Below are positions 36,900 to 49,617 of a stretch of 64,000 bases of DNA, piece by piece; positions within the stretch are counted from its first letter, which is position 1; each line of letters opens with the position of its first letter. The stretch lies in assembly GCF_003672135.1 (NCBI RefSeq), contig NC_039513.1, positions 7,812,833-7,876,832 of the forward strand. Reading direction: 5' to 3'. The DNA is from Ooceraea biroi. Its lineage: Eukaryota > Arthropoda > Insecta > Hymenoptera > Formicidae. The notes beneath the pieces are model-generated. The model was not told the origin of the DNA. It worked only from the letters and a program-made list of their open reading frames with translations, and ran no database searches. A program made the position numbers and the translations under genes.

Positions 36900-39181
36900 A
36901 GTTAAGCGCACGGCGACGACGACAACGACGACAATGACGACGGCGTGATGCTTCGGCTCGTGCTCTATCTCCTCGTCGCTTCTCCTTCCGCCTGTGGCCT
37001 CGCCTCGGATCTGATCGGATTGACCGTCGCGTTCCGCCCTGCCTGCCTCTTGCACGACGCTTATGTGGACGATCCCGCGACCCCGATCTTTCTTAGAACG
37101 CGCGAACTGGCGGACTGCACCGCGAGTTTTCAGCGTGAAAACGGAAAATGTTCCCTTTTTCCCCCTCTCTTACTGGCGAGAACACTTACTGTGAGAGCAG
37201 CAACGTCCACCGAGTTGGTCTGATGTCGATTTACGTACGATTACTTGTACAGTTGCAGGAAAATGAGCAAGATCCTGAAAGATGCTGGAAAGAGAGAAAG
37301 ATTGAAGCATGAAACAGTCGTAGAGGAGAAGATGACGTGATGATGACGATGATGAAGAAAATCGGAAGTGAGAAATTCAGCCTAATTATGTTAAATTATC
37401 GAGGTCTGGGAAGCTTCGATTAAGATCGAGAATGAACAGCTGACGTCAATGATGATCCCAATTCAATAATTTCTAGCTCCTTACCTAATTTTCTACTTCG
37501 CGGATACGCTTGCAGCGAAAGGCTGCAGTCAATGGCAAGAGGCCAGCATTAATTCGCGAATAGTCGCTCTAAGCACGAAGAGCGTTGATGAACAATTTAC
37601 TTGAGTCAAATATTTATGACTGTCGAGACATCGTGCTCATTTGGAATCGAAATAAAACGCACTTTGTTGAAACGTCAAAGAGACAAAGAGAGAGTAAGCT
37701 TTTCTTTCAAATTTCGAACGAACTGACTGCCAAGACCCGCGGAAAATCAACAAGCTAACGGAGAAGTGAAGACCAAAACTGGTAATTTTTCAAGCAAACG
37801 ATAGATAGGAAAGTAAACCCGTTGCTTCGCGCGCGCGCGCTCGTGCCGGTTCCAACGCTCGCGTTCGTTCGCGAAGGCGGATCACCGCCGATCGACGAAA
37901 TTCCCGACGGGACCAGGCGATCGATCGATCGACAACCGATCGATCGATCTCGAAGGGATTCAAAGAATGTCGACGAAGGGACAGTGGCGTCGATGGCGGT
38001 GGCGTGGTTGGTTTTCGGGTAAACGCGTCCAGGTCCGCCAAGAGACGCGGAGCGATGTCGTTGCCCTCTTCTTCTCGGTGTCTGCTCGGTGCTGTCCAAC
38101 TCGGCGTCGACCGCCGCCGCTGCCACCGTCACCGTCGTCCAGTTCTCTCGCTTTCTCTTTCTCTCTCTTCCTCTCTTTCTTCCGTTTGTCTCTCTCCCTC
38201 TCGGTCCTCGCGGAGGCTTTTTCGCTCTCTCACGATATTCTGCCACCGCCGCCACCACCACCGTCGCCGCCACCGCCGTCGCCGCTTCTGCGGCCGCTGC
38301 CTCCGCCGCTACGGGTACGTACTATCCCTGTCCCCCTCCCGGGACAGCCTCTTATTCCCACTCCTCCTGCGGAGCACCTGTCGTGCCAGGGAGTTCGGCG
38401 CGTTAGGGGCGCTCGACGAAGGTAAGTAGACGGTGGGTTATCAGTCGGCAGAGCATCTTGGTCGCGAGCGGAAACGTGGGCCCCGGTGTGGTAGACGCGC
38501 GTAGACGGGCAACAGGAGGATACTCGGGAGTGGAAAAAGGCTCGTGCCTACTCTAGCCGCTGCTACGTCGCTGCGTATCGTTCGGTCACGCGACAAACGC
38601 GAGGAGGCAAAGTAACGATCCGAGAAGAGCGAAGGCGGGAGGACCGCAGGATCGCCGGTGCGCTCCCCGCTTGGTTTCGAAACGGGTCGGGAGATACTTG
38701 GTCGCGAGTCAGCCGTCACGCGTTGTCCGCACGCGATACCGGGATACCGATACGCCGCATCGCCCGCGACCGGATACGCACGCGTCCCGGTAAGTTGCAG
38801 TCGCGCACGATGACCGCGACCGCGCCAAGGTAAACGCCAGCAAGGAGGTCACGGCGCCGGTGAATTGTGTTAAGTGCCCCAAGCAAGCCGACTTATCTCT
38901 CGAGGTGGCCCCGCGAGACCCCGCCGCTAGTAGTGTCGACGGTGAACAACGCGTGCATCCGCTGAGGAATCTAACGGTCGGTATTGACGTTGACAGTAGC
39001 TGCAGCCGCGAGAAAAGGGGAAAAAGGGCCGTCCGTCTCTCCGTCCGGCGAGGTCCATCCGGGAAACGGCGGAAGCGACGCGATAGGAAGCGATAAGGGA
39101 GACTGCCGGGATGCTGCACGAGGAGCCGCTTAGCTCCAGCTAACACGTGGTGATTACGCACACACTCTGCGGACGCGCGAG
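36900..39181 (+). promoter_or_regulatory. CG-rich region with polypyrimidine tracts and good splice donors, possible promoter and leader exon(s)
   Basis: The region is CG-rich. It has a GACGACGACAA tract (36,905-36,945), a GATC/ATCG-repeat patch (37,917-37,951), CT repeats (38,140-38,215) and CCGCCAC-type triplet repeats (38,240-38,310). Two strong plus-strand donors follow: GAAG/GTAAGT at 38421/38422 and GAG/GTGAGT at 39181/39182. An initiator-like TTATCAGTCG lies at about 38435. These would suit non-coding leader exons of the ZP gene, whose first coding exon begins at 52097 with an acceptor. The link across 13 kb is inference. Confidence 0.25.
38140..38310. repeat. Simple-sequence CT tract followed by CCG/CCA triplet repeats
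   Basis: TCTCTCTTTC-type repeats pass into CCGCCGCCACC-type triplets. Long open frames across the tract are artefacts of the repeat. Confidence 0.8.
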
Positions 39182-41812
39182 GTGAGTCCCGCCACTACTA
39201 CTATCATAATTGACGATCGAGTTCCTGGGCTTTCCGGATGTGACATTTTTCCCGCGAAACGGTACGTGTTTTACCAAATGTACGTCCCCCACGTGTACAT
39301 TACTGAAATTAAGAAACACGATACGATAAAATGAAACTAAATAATAATAATTGATTTACGCGCGATCAATTTTTGAAACACCATGTGTCAAATACGATAG
39401 AATATCAATCATTGGCTAGTAATTGGGCTCCGCTAGAAGGCTACGTAGAATGCAATCCTGAGATATTCCTTGCGGTACACGTGCTTCTCACGCCACGATA
39501 GACGTAATCTTGACACGTGAATGCTAATAAAGAGTCCGGCTGGAGAGAAACAAGCTAATAAGGACGACTATAAAACACGTTCCATTACCTAACGTCACGC
39601 GAGCGACTAACGAGCGAAATTAAATCGGTAGGTAACGTTACTCCGGAATTTACAGATAAAGAGAAAACGAGAAGGACAGCATGTTAACTCTTAAGAACGT
39701 GCGTAACATTTTCCAGAGCTCGCGGAAGGTTAATCGGGTTCAGCGCTAGTCCACGTCGAATGCGAGCGGTCGCTAACGTCGCAAGGGGGTACGGCCCCCC
39801 GTCCGACGTGATGCAAAGGAGCGGGCACGGTCAACGGGACTAATTACCTGCGATCCGCACTTGCGTGATCCGCTTGCCGATGCGAACGCGTGCGAATAGA
39901 ACGACCGCGCCGAAACAACCAGGCGGATAAGGTTCTTGTATGAGGAAATCAGGAGGGGAGGGAATGTGGTCGGTCGACAGGCAAGGAGGCCTCACCAAAT
40001 TTTCGTGCCGCTGGTCCGGACGCAATGTGCCTGAGATCCCCACGTGCTTTCGGACCGCCTGCCTCTCTTTCTCTGTCTCTCCTCCCTCCCTCCTCCCTCT
40101 CTCATTCTTTTCTCTCTGTCCCTCTCTCTTTCTTTCTCTCTCCCTCTTTCGCTTCGCCCGTCTCTGCCTCGCTTCTTAGTTGGCCGCTTTTCTCCTCGCC
40201 GCTTCTTCCTCTCGCACATACGGATAAAGGCTTCGTTCCCGCGGATCGCCGTCTTCACTCTCCTCTCCACGCTCCTTTCTTTTTCTCTTTCTTTATTTCT
40301 CTCTCTCTTTCTCTTCGTGCTCTCATCGGCCTCCATCCCCCTCGCGCTTCCTCAGAAAGTCGAACTGATCAGCCGACCGCTCCGCTCTTCGCGAGGCGAA
40401 GCCCGAGACGGCGAGGAGTTAGCGCGCGCATTCCGGTTAGCGGTCCGGCGAACGCATCGCCGTTGCTGCTTCTTCAGCTACCGCCGCCGTCGTTGTCCTC
40501 GTGTTTGTCGCCGACGTGAATGTCGGCCAACCCTTACTTTCCCGCTTTGAGGAGGGAATAGGTCCAGTTGACCATGTGTGTAAGTCGATGCGTAATAACT
40601 CACGAAGCCTCCGCAAACAAATCACAAGAATAAAAATTCAGAAATTGTAATAGATACAGTAGAAATGATCAGTAATTCCTTCAACTTTTCCTTTTGATAA
40701 ATTTCCCTCAGCGAATCGAGTGCCAGTCAACGTTCGAGTGACTCGTTTCGCAGTGCATAAACGCTGGTAATATGCTATTACGCCAACCCGCGTCGCGATC
40801 GGATATCGCCGAGATACCGGCGCGAGTGTACGTGGACCGGATCCGAATAAGCGCGCGGGCACACGATTCTCGCGATCAACACCAGCTTAAATCCGCGTGT
40901 ACGTGCACGTCGATCCGAGGATGCGTTTCGGTGAATCACTCTGATTTCGCGTGTGTACCACTCGCTGTTCGAAATCGTGTCAGGCCTTTTTTGCGCGCTA
41001 TTCAAGACCGTATTCACATTTCAGGATTAATATCGCGCCGAAACGGATCCCTCACTGGCCGTTTTGCCTCGTTTCGATATACGTGCGCTATTCGACTCGC
41101 GGTTGGCGAGTTAATTCAATTCCGCTGATCCGCGCATTAAAAACGAAGAAGGAAAACCGAAAACGGGGACCAGCGTGACGTCACGAATCGACAGCGGTTG
41201 ACGACATCGGGAACGTAAGCCGAGATCTCGTTTCCGGGACGGATTGCACATGCGGATTGCGCGCGCCGGCCCCGCGAAATTCATGCGCGGCGAGCATTCT
41301 TTTCGAAATTTGCATCGAAATAAGTCGCCGAACGTCCGTTTTGCCCTCCCCGCACGCCGTTGGCGGGCAAAAGGAGTACGCTAACGGTTTTCGAACAGGT
41401 GTCATCTCTTTTTTCCGCGCTTCATGAAATATTCACCAGGCATACGATTATGTTAGTACGGGCCGCACTAATCCGTCCGTCAACGAGCGCCGGGGCATTC
41501 AACCGCGCCGCATATACGTCTTGGAATCGCGCCCGACATAACTTTGCATTCGTTTGCCGATGTAATTCCGGCGAATTAACATTACCGTGTCGCGGCTTCG
41601 CCTATTTGCACGCCGAGACGTCGATACGTGCCGTGAGAATGTAACGACCACGACGATTGCGTCTCGTCGGCGATATTGGAGTTATCGCTTATTAATGGAT
41701 GCTTAATAAATAGCCAACAAAAGTGGGGCATTAAATACATCTTTAATAACATCTCTATCCGGTGACTAAACTCGGATATCGCACGCGCATAACGTAGCAG
41801 TTAATTGTGCAA
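39182..41812. other. Non-coding stretch with CT-rich tracts
   Basis: Strong CT-rich simple sequence lies at 40,060-40,150 and 40,255-40,320. The serine/leucine-rich frames of about 165 codons there come from the tract. No exon can be supported. Confidence 0.5.
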
Positions 41813-41816
41813 TTAA

Positions 41817-42518
41817 GGGAGGAGCCTGCTTTAGAACGTTGAAAATAAGGTATATTTTACGAATTTTTTTGGAGAAACTATACAGCGGATCATTATAAAA
41901 CTTTGATGCATTTATCAGTACATGTTTAAAGATAAAAAAAATTATTTTTTGATTTGAATATATCGCCTGTAGAGGTCGTCCTGGAGGCATTGTAAATTGG
42001 TGAGCATTCTCCTGCCTCCAAATTTCATCCAAACTGAAAAATTGAAATATTTTCTCGTTATTTATGAATTCCCATCGTCGATGAACCTTTAATATTCATA
42101 AAAACATTAAGTTAAACAATTATTTTTGCATGAAAAAGTTCAAAAACTTTGCCTAAAACTCGTACTTTTGTGTTCTAAGCTCCACCATTTTGGCACTTTT
42201 CAACTTTTTTCTTCTCTCTTTGGTTCATCGACGATGGGAATTCATAAATAACGAGAAGATATTTCAATTTTTCAGTTTAGACGAAATTTGGAGGCAGGAG
42301 AATGCTCACCAATTTGCAATGCCGGCGACGCGGCTGCACTAAGATTTCTCCAGGACGACCTCTACAAGCGATATATTCAAATCAAAAAATAATTTGTTTT
42401 ATCTTTAAACATGTACTAATAAATGCATCAAAGTTTTATAATGATCCGCCGTATAGTTTCTCCAAAAACAATTCGTAAAATATACCTTATTTTCAGCGTT
42501 CTAAAGCAGGCTCCCCCC
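41817..42518. mobile_element. Fold-back TTAA-flanked MITE, copy 2 (702 bp)
   Basis: TTAA flanks both ends (41813-41816 and 42519-42522). It is nearly identical to the copy at 33254-33972. It lacks about 17 bp in the left arm (the CTTAGTGCAGCCGG segment after GTCGTCCTGGAGG), which the right arm retains. The left terminus is GGGAGGAGCC instead of GGGGGGAGCC. The arms still pair over about 290 bp. Confidence 0.9.
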
Positions 42519-43211
42519 TTAAGATGATTCATTATATAGGTTCGCAGACTTCCACTTCATTTACGTAACCGGTCTCTGTTTTAATGACTAGTCGTGAATA
42601 ATTTGCGTACGATTATATTCCCTCAAGTGTCTCTTTAACCCCTCACGTGTCTAGTATAATCCGAAACAACCGCGATCGCGATTCTGCGGCGCAGTGTTCG
42701 TGATTTCTTGCTCGTGAGATCGAAAGCACCGAGAATGACTCGTTATACGTCTTCAGCACGCGAGGGCCATTATCATCCTGGATTGGCGCGCGATGCTGGT
42801 ACACCGAAGCCGCGCGTCGATCCTTCACGAGCGATAAATAAGTACTGCACGCGTGTGCGTAAATTGACGCAACATCGTGAAAGATCGATATCGATCTTTC
42901 ACCGTAGAACGAGTAACAGAACTCTGACGTCATCGCGCGAGAAAACGCGCGCCCCAAATATGCTCTTCTTTGCATTTACGGTAGGACGCTCGCGTAGAGA
43001 CGCATTATTATTATTAATCGACATGGAAATCGACAACTGCATGGTCGCCGGTCGAGTGCAACGATTCTTACCCCATATTTATTCACAATCGCGTGCGCAC
43101 ACGCGTGACGGTGGTTTTCTCCGATCTAGTGGCCATTCCGCACGTGATAATTGCCTACTGGTCATCCCTGTGTCCTGCAACGGCGATCATTGGGTCGTAT
43201 TAACCGTTAAT

Positions 43212-43382
43212 AAAAGAATAAGTCAAGTTGACGACCAAACTGGCAAATTTTATTGTGAATAAGTGCACAACGTTTCGGCCAGGCGTCTGGCCCTTTTCAA
43301 GTGTCAAAAACTAAGTACAAAGTCGTTAACTCGACTTATTCTTTTATCGATTTGATCTGGCGGCATTGACTATTTATTTCGA
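43212..43382 (-). mobile_element. Short Penelope-like element remnant with hammerhead-like motif
   Basis: The 171-bp segment is flanked by a 13-bp direct repeat, ATTAACCGTTAAT, at 43199-43211 and 43383-43395, as expected of a target duplication. On the minus strand, positions 43304-43263 read CTTGAAAAG, then GGCCAG/CTGGCC as a perfect stem around ACGC, then GAAACG. This resembles the hammerhead ribozyme cores of Penelope-like retroelement terminal repeats. Inverted GAATAAGTC and GACTTATTC lie either side. The size suggests an extremely 5'-truncated copy with no reverse transcriptase. The family assignment rests on motif and duplication, not on a match. Confidence 0.5.
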
Positions 43383-43395
43383 ATTAACCGTTAAT

Positions 43396-46300
43396 GTTAA
43401 CATAACGATCTCGATCTCGTGAATGGATCGTAAAGTCAATTACGCACGCGCATGCGCGCGATCCTTTTCGATTTGCCGCACAATAAATCGCCGAGCATAA
43501 ACGGCACGCAGCGTAAAGGGCTGCGATCAAACGGAATGATCCGCTCGGGCGAAACGGTAAATCTCAACGCGTCTAATGTCGTTGGCCGAGACGCGCGCGA
43601 TTAATTATCGCGTTTATATTTCGCAATAACTCGAATTGCGCCGCGCTCGCGCGCGTATGATCGATACGAACGCGGCTCATCGTTTCGTTCAATGAACGCG
43701 CGTGCGCGATTCCATGCGGAGTGAAACCGTAGAAGAGGCATAACGGTACGAGCACATAATCGAATCCCGAGGAACGAATTAAAATGGTGCCGGCTATTCT
43801 CGTCGAGCCGACGACCGCGGCCGCGCCGATCGCTTTTCTTTTCGTTCGATTTTATCGAGATGCCGCGCGCGCGAATCTCAATGAGAGATGCATTATCTAC
43901 GAGATTAATATGCACGTATGCACGATACGACCGCGACGCTGCGGCATCAGCGTGACGAGATAACGCGCTTATTATAATATCTTAGCGAATTCATAGATGG
44001 ATTGCAAACGCAGAAATGGAACGAGTCCGCTATCGTATTCTGCGATAATGCGTTCAACAACGATTAACGTTACGCCGGAGTGTCAATGAAAATGGTACAT
44101 TGGACTGAATATTTAGCAGTCGCATTCACCGCGTATCGATATATCGATATCATTACCTGCGGCGTACTAAGCGGTACGTTTGACGGTACGTAGTGCACGA
44201 TCGTTCCGAATTTATAAAGCTTATCTCCGCGCGGCCATCGAGTACATTAAACGGTCGGAGGAGAAGAGGAGCGCACCGAACCTGGTAACGCTATCTTGAC
44301 CCAGTTCGCAGCGATGAATGTTTCGCCAAGTTCTTTTTTCGAACATGAATCTGCAATTAACGCGCGCTTACACATTTCGCTCATCGATCACCATTCGCCG
44401 TATCACGCTCAACCGACGCGGAGATCGCAATCGATCCAATCGCGATCCAAAATTGCGGCCTCGTGGAGGTATTCGCGGCGTGCTTCGCCACGACGTACCT
44501 CGAAAATTCTCCCAACGAGGAGACATCTTCTTTTGACTCCACGTTGCTCAAAATTGTCTCGTGCTCGATACTGTTTCTCTATTTGCTTCCGTTTACTTGG
44601 CATTCGATGCCGCGTTCGCAAAAATGACCGCAGTGCGCTCGCATCTGTGCCACGATCGGCGATCGACAATTTCGCCGGCGGCGCGATCGATCGGTCGCGA
44701 TAATTCCGGATAAATCGCGTCCAGCGTCGTCCAAGCGAGGCATGGAAGAGTACGGCCACCGCCGCACATCTGCAGATCGACCGGTGATTCTAGAACGATC
44801 GGCGTTGAGGAGACGGACTCAGTCCCGTCGTCGCTCGGATACCATAAACGACGCGGCGGTCGATTTGACATTGCGATGCACGTACGCGCAAAGACAAATC
44901 GCCGTGCGCGCGTTCGCGCCAAGGAAGAAGAAGGTACTGTTGCTGATGCTGTTGGCGGAGGAGACGGGATGAGGAAGGGATGAGGGCTCTCCGGCGGGAA
45001 ATGGTGTGTCAGGCTGATGCGTCTGGGAACGGTACCGTGAGAAATTAGCGTAGGAACAACGCGAATGCATGCAAAGGGAAACTTTGGATGCACCCAGTCT
45101 CGTTGTCAACCATTAGTCGTTACAAATGAACAGAAAATTGGTTAACGTAGGTATTGCCCTCGCTCTCTTCCTCCCTCCTTGAAACTGCTTGTACAGCAGG
45201 GATCAAGTTTCTCGTTAATGATTCTCCCTTCGATGATAAAAGGCACACGGAGTATTGAGAATAGCTGCTTGTCGCTTTGGCGAGTTAGCAAGCAATTGTC
45301 TAAACGCCTCGGAACATCCGGCGTAATGAAACAAGCATCATTTGCGAAAGGGCAGTTTGGTCCTCCTGGTGCACGCTTTTGCACGCGTGCGATTGATATC
45401 GCGCAGCCGACGTTGCAGAAAGAAGAGCGGCGGGACAACATTGTCACATTAAGATGCTCCGGAACGGTGCCGAGGGGAATTATTAGCGTGGGATCTATCG
45501 CACAACGGCGCGACCGCGCGAGCGGAAAACACCGTTACGAAGACGCGTATAAATCCAGCCGGCCCGGACGAAACATCTCAAGAATGTATTGCGTGCGTGC
45601 ATGCATGCGTGCACGGATGTGCAACGTCTGTCTCCGCGCGTCCGGTTCTCCTGACGGGCAAACATCCGCGTCTTGATTTTCGAAAACTCCGACGAGCCAG
45701 GGAACCTCAATCTCTCGCTCGCTCCCTCTCATAAAAACACGGGCCTGTTTAAATTTCAAATTGCTTCCCCAGTCACGACAAGCGCGGCAAGACAATACCG
45801 GGGCAATGAAACCCATGTGCGCGCCTGCACGAGTCGGTTATGCACAGCTAATTAATGCTTTCCACCGGCGTTCTCGGGCGGGCGAATCAAAAACACGCGA
45901 GGCATTCACGATGCTCGTGTATCACGAAGCGGCTCCTTGCTCCGATTAACCCTTCCATCATCGGGACCATCCGTCTCGGCCTGCTCTTCCTATTAGCGTG
46001 TCGTGCCGCGTAACTTTTCGTGGAACACCACGAGACCTTTTTACGTTGTTTGAACGGCAAAGTGTATGTCTCCGTAAAAACCGCACAATAAAGCTGTTAT
46101 TAAGCGAGAGAAGGCCAATCGCAAACCGCATTTGCACCGGCATATATAACAATCCACTCGGAAATTGTTACAACCAGAAATGCAAAAGCGGGGAGGCGTA
46201 CCGTTGCCGCTGTTAATAAAAGCACAAAGTCTCAAGAATCGCGCTTGAGTAACATCGACGAGGCTCCCATAAAATACGTGAGTCGATTGTTAAAAGTGCC

Positions 46301-47992
46301 GGCCAAAGAGCAGAATTGTTGATCAACTAATAAATTCCCATAATAAAATGCGGCAAAACTTTAAAAAGGATTACGAACGATAAAATTCGATGCCGTTAAA
46401 GTTCGTCTTTCAGTAAACCATGTCGTGCATAAACCATGTCGTAAGCATGCCACATGCATACAGCTAATAGCGCAGAACGAAAGGAGGGTTTCCTGCGCGT
46501 GATACACTCATCCATTCGGATCTTGATCAGCATCGCATGTACCGGGTGTACACCGTAATTCGCGTATCGTCAAATATAGACCCCTTGACACATTCGAAGC
46601 GTCAAGCATTCATCCAATTCTTCATTCAGCCTTCCCTTCATTTTCAATGTTAATTTCCTTGACACCTCATCTTGAAGCAATCGTCTTCGTTCCTCGATAT
46701 TATGCTCTTTAATGTCTGCATTATGCCTCGCCTTTAGTTAGTTCGACTAGTAATGTAAGCGTTTCCCGTACACCCTATACGACTCGGGCTCGATGATGCT
46801 CCGTGCATCGACCGACCCTGTCGGGAATCGTTCCGGTACGACAATTCACGGAATCATAGTTCTTAGCCGGGGGCTACGAGCCATTAAACAATCAGCGTTA
46901 ATTGTTTGGTGTCCACCATTATAAATCAAGATCGACGCGCGTGGAAGCGTAAGCCCCGCGGGCGTCAGTCAATCGCGGTAATTACATATTCGCGACAATG
47001 TCGTGGCGACTGCAACGGTCCGAGCGACAGGCGCGGATATTTGCGAGCGTTACCGGGACGCTTAAACATTGTCCACGTTGTGCCACTTAGCGAGCAGCGC
47101 GCCAGTTAACTCGATTTTAATTAAAGTCGTAATGCATGCCTCTGCCGGGCTTAACGACCGGCTGGCCCTGCTTCCTTCTTTTACTTTATCTCCCACGACC
47201 ATGCAGGATTACAATTGACACCGTGACATTGCGCGCTCGTTTCGAATTATGCGGCCAAGAGGCGAGAACGTCCTCTTTCAGATAACGCAGCGTCAACGGC
47301 ATTTCTCTTGGGATAGGTTCGGACGGAATTTTTCTCAAATGTCACCGATCTCCAGCACAGACGGAAAGTCATTTCGGATTAAGAACGGCCGATTAATCTC
47401 GGCGGTTTATAATGAGATTTCTTCCAATCTTCAGAAACCTGGGAAGTGTAGGTATATCTCTTGCCGATGTCCGTGACGGAAAACAGTCAGGAGGTTCCCC
47501 GCGTGAAATCATGTCTTTTTCGGTTAATGAAGCAGCCGCAACCGAAAGACGCCTGTTGCAGTTGCGAGAACGCTCGTCCGTCCCCGTTTGATACGAAAAA
47601 GAAGGATTATGGCATTTGCCGCCGGTCCGCTAATTCAGCCGAGTGGAACAACGTCTCACGCTCGCCAAAAACTCGACGCGATTTCTTTGTTTTTTACTCA
47701 GCCAATCTCACAGGTGCGAGATGTTACTTGCGAGAGCGAGGGATCCGATCGCCATCCACCCGATGATCACGCAGGCTGACGCGATCACTGTCAACATTGG
47801 AACCGAGAACGTTGGCGCAGCGATGCGTTTAATCCGGCAAAAACGATCGGCGGAGTTAACGAGCCGCGAACAACCTTGAAATCGGTATTGGAACTGCTTA
47901 CGCTATCCCTGTCTCGACGAGCACCTCGTGCTGCTCCCGTTCTCGCCGCAGCTTCGAGAGGAACAAGCTCGGGTGTTCAACAGGACAAATTT
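43396..47992. other. Non-coding stretch, no gene recognised
   Basis: This is mixed CG-rich DNA. The region 44,300-45,100 has open frames of up to 166 codons on both strands, without motifs. No repeat or RNA gene can be supported. Confidence 0.5.
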
Positions 47993-48062
47993 CTGTAAGA
48001 TCTGGAAAGATAATCGAGACTGACAGGTCGTACAGAGGATCGGAATGAAAACAAGTTGATCA

Positions 48063-48170
48063 CAACAGTAGGAGTATTGGCCGTACAGCCTAAGACCTAG
48101 GCGTGTGAACCAGGGATCCCGGAGAGTTCGAGTTCAAATCTAAGGCAGTCTCCTAGTTATTTTTCGCCTC
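48063..48170 (+). other. tRNA-like Pol III promoter remnant in the array unit
   Basis: GGAGTATTGGCCGTACAGCC resembles a degenerate A box with a D-arm-like hairpin. About 50 bp later AGTTCGAGTTC matches the B-box consensus at 9 of 11 positions. AGGAG and CTCCT could pair as an acceptor stem, and TATTTTT follows. The segment recurs in every unit. It suggests that a tRNA-derived SINE-like piece was captured in the array. It is too diverged to call a tRNA gene. Confidence 0.35.
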
Positions 48171-48285
48171 TTACAATTCAGAAGTGGGATAATAATCCGC
48201 TACCCCTCGAAGACAGTTGAGATTCATCCGCTATCCCTCGGAGAGGAGGGAGTTGAGAAGCAGCTGGCCGGTAGTGAAGCCTGAA

Positions 48286-49617
48286 CATGGAGGTTGGGAC
48301 GGACTCAGAGGAGTGAACCAACATGGAGATTGGGAAGGACTCAGAGGAGTGAACCAACATGGAGGTTGGGAGGGACTCAGAAGAGTGAACCAAAAATGGA
48401 GGTTGGGAGGGACTCAAGTGGAGTAAACCGACGGATTTGGAGACATTCGGGGACGAATGTGATGTCAGGCTGGCCGAGCTGTAAGATCTGGAAAGATAGT
48501 CGAGACTGACAGGTCGTACAGAGGATCGGAATGAAAACAAGTTGATCACAACAGTAGGAGTATTGGCCGTACAGCCTAAGACCTAGGCGTGTGAACCAGG
48601 GATCCCGGAGAGTTCGAGTTCAAATCTAAGGCAGTCTCCTAGTTATTTTTCGCCTCTTACAATTCAGAAGTGGGATAAAATCCGCTACCCCTCGAAGACA
48701 GTTGAGATTCATCCGCTATCCCTCGGAGAGGAGGGAGTTGAGAAGCAACTGGCCGGTAGTGAAGCCTGAACATGGAGGTTGGGACGGACTCAGAGGAGTG
48801 AACCAACATGGAGATTGGGAAGGACTCAGAGGAGTGAACCAACATGGAGATTGGGAAGGACTCAGAGGAGTGAACCAACATGGAGATTGGGAAGGACTCA
48901 GAGGAGTGAAGCAACATGGAGGTTGGGAGGGACTCAGAAGAGTGAACCAAAAATGGATGTTGGGAGGGACTCAGAAGAGTGAACCAAAAATGGAGGTTGG
49001 GAGGGACTCAAGTGGAGTGAACCGACGATTTGGAGACATTCGGGGACGAATGTGATGTCAGGCTGGCCGAGCTGTAAGATCTGGAAAGATAGTCGAGACT
49101 GACAGGTCGTACAGAGGATCGGAATGAAAACAAGTTGATCACAACAGTAGGAGTATTTGCCGTACAGCCTAAGACCTAGGCGTGTGAACCAGGGATCCCG
49201 GAGAGTTCGAGTTCCAATCTAAGGCAGTCTCCTAGTTATTTTTCGCCTCTTACAATTCAGAAGTGGGATAAAATCCGCTACCCCTCGAAGACAGTTGAGA
49301 TTCATCCGCTATCCCTCGGAGAGGAGGGAGTTGAGAAGCAACTGGCCGGTAGTGAAGCCTGAACATGGAGGTTGGGACGGACTCAGAGGAGTGAACCAAC
49401 ATGGAGATTGGGAAGGACTCAGAGGAGTGAACCAACATGGAGATTGGGAAGGACTCAGAGGAGTGAACCAACATGGAGATTGGGAAGGACTCAGAGGAGT
49501 TAAGCAACATGGAGGTTGGGAGGGACTCAGAAGAGTGAACCAAAAATGGATGTTGGGAGGGACTCAAAAGAGTGAACCAAAAATGGAGGTTGGGAGGGAC
49601 TCAAGTGGAGTGAACCG
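48286..49617 (+). repeat. 36-bp minisatellite inside the array
   Basis: The core is ATGGAGATTGGGAAGGACTC followed by AGAGGAGTGAACCAAC. There are about four copies in unit 1 (48286-48423) and seven each in units 2 (48772-49017) and 3 (49365-49610). Because 36 is a multiple of three and the motif lacks stops in several frames, it creates open frames with 12-residue repeats on both strands (GDWEGLRGVNQH on plus, VHSSESFPISML on minus). These need not be proteins. Confidence 0.9.

Noticed and set aside
36945..37223. Plus-strand frame starting MMLRLVLYLLVASPSACG, like a signal peptide
   Set aside because: The sequence after the hydrophobic start has no motif, and the frame lies in CG-rich repeat-containing DNA. 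It cannot be joined in frame to the ZP exons better than the exon at 52097, so chance is the simplest reading.
40025..40550. Two overlapping plus-strand frames of 164-168 codons rich in Leu and Ser
   Set aside because: They are produced by the CT-rich simple-sequence tracts and are not evidence of a protein.
42708..43262. 184-codon plus-strand frame running into the Penelope-like remnant
   Set aside because: The frame crosses the 13-bp target duplication into the insert. It has no domain signature and is probably fortuitous.
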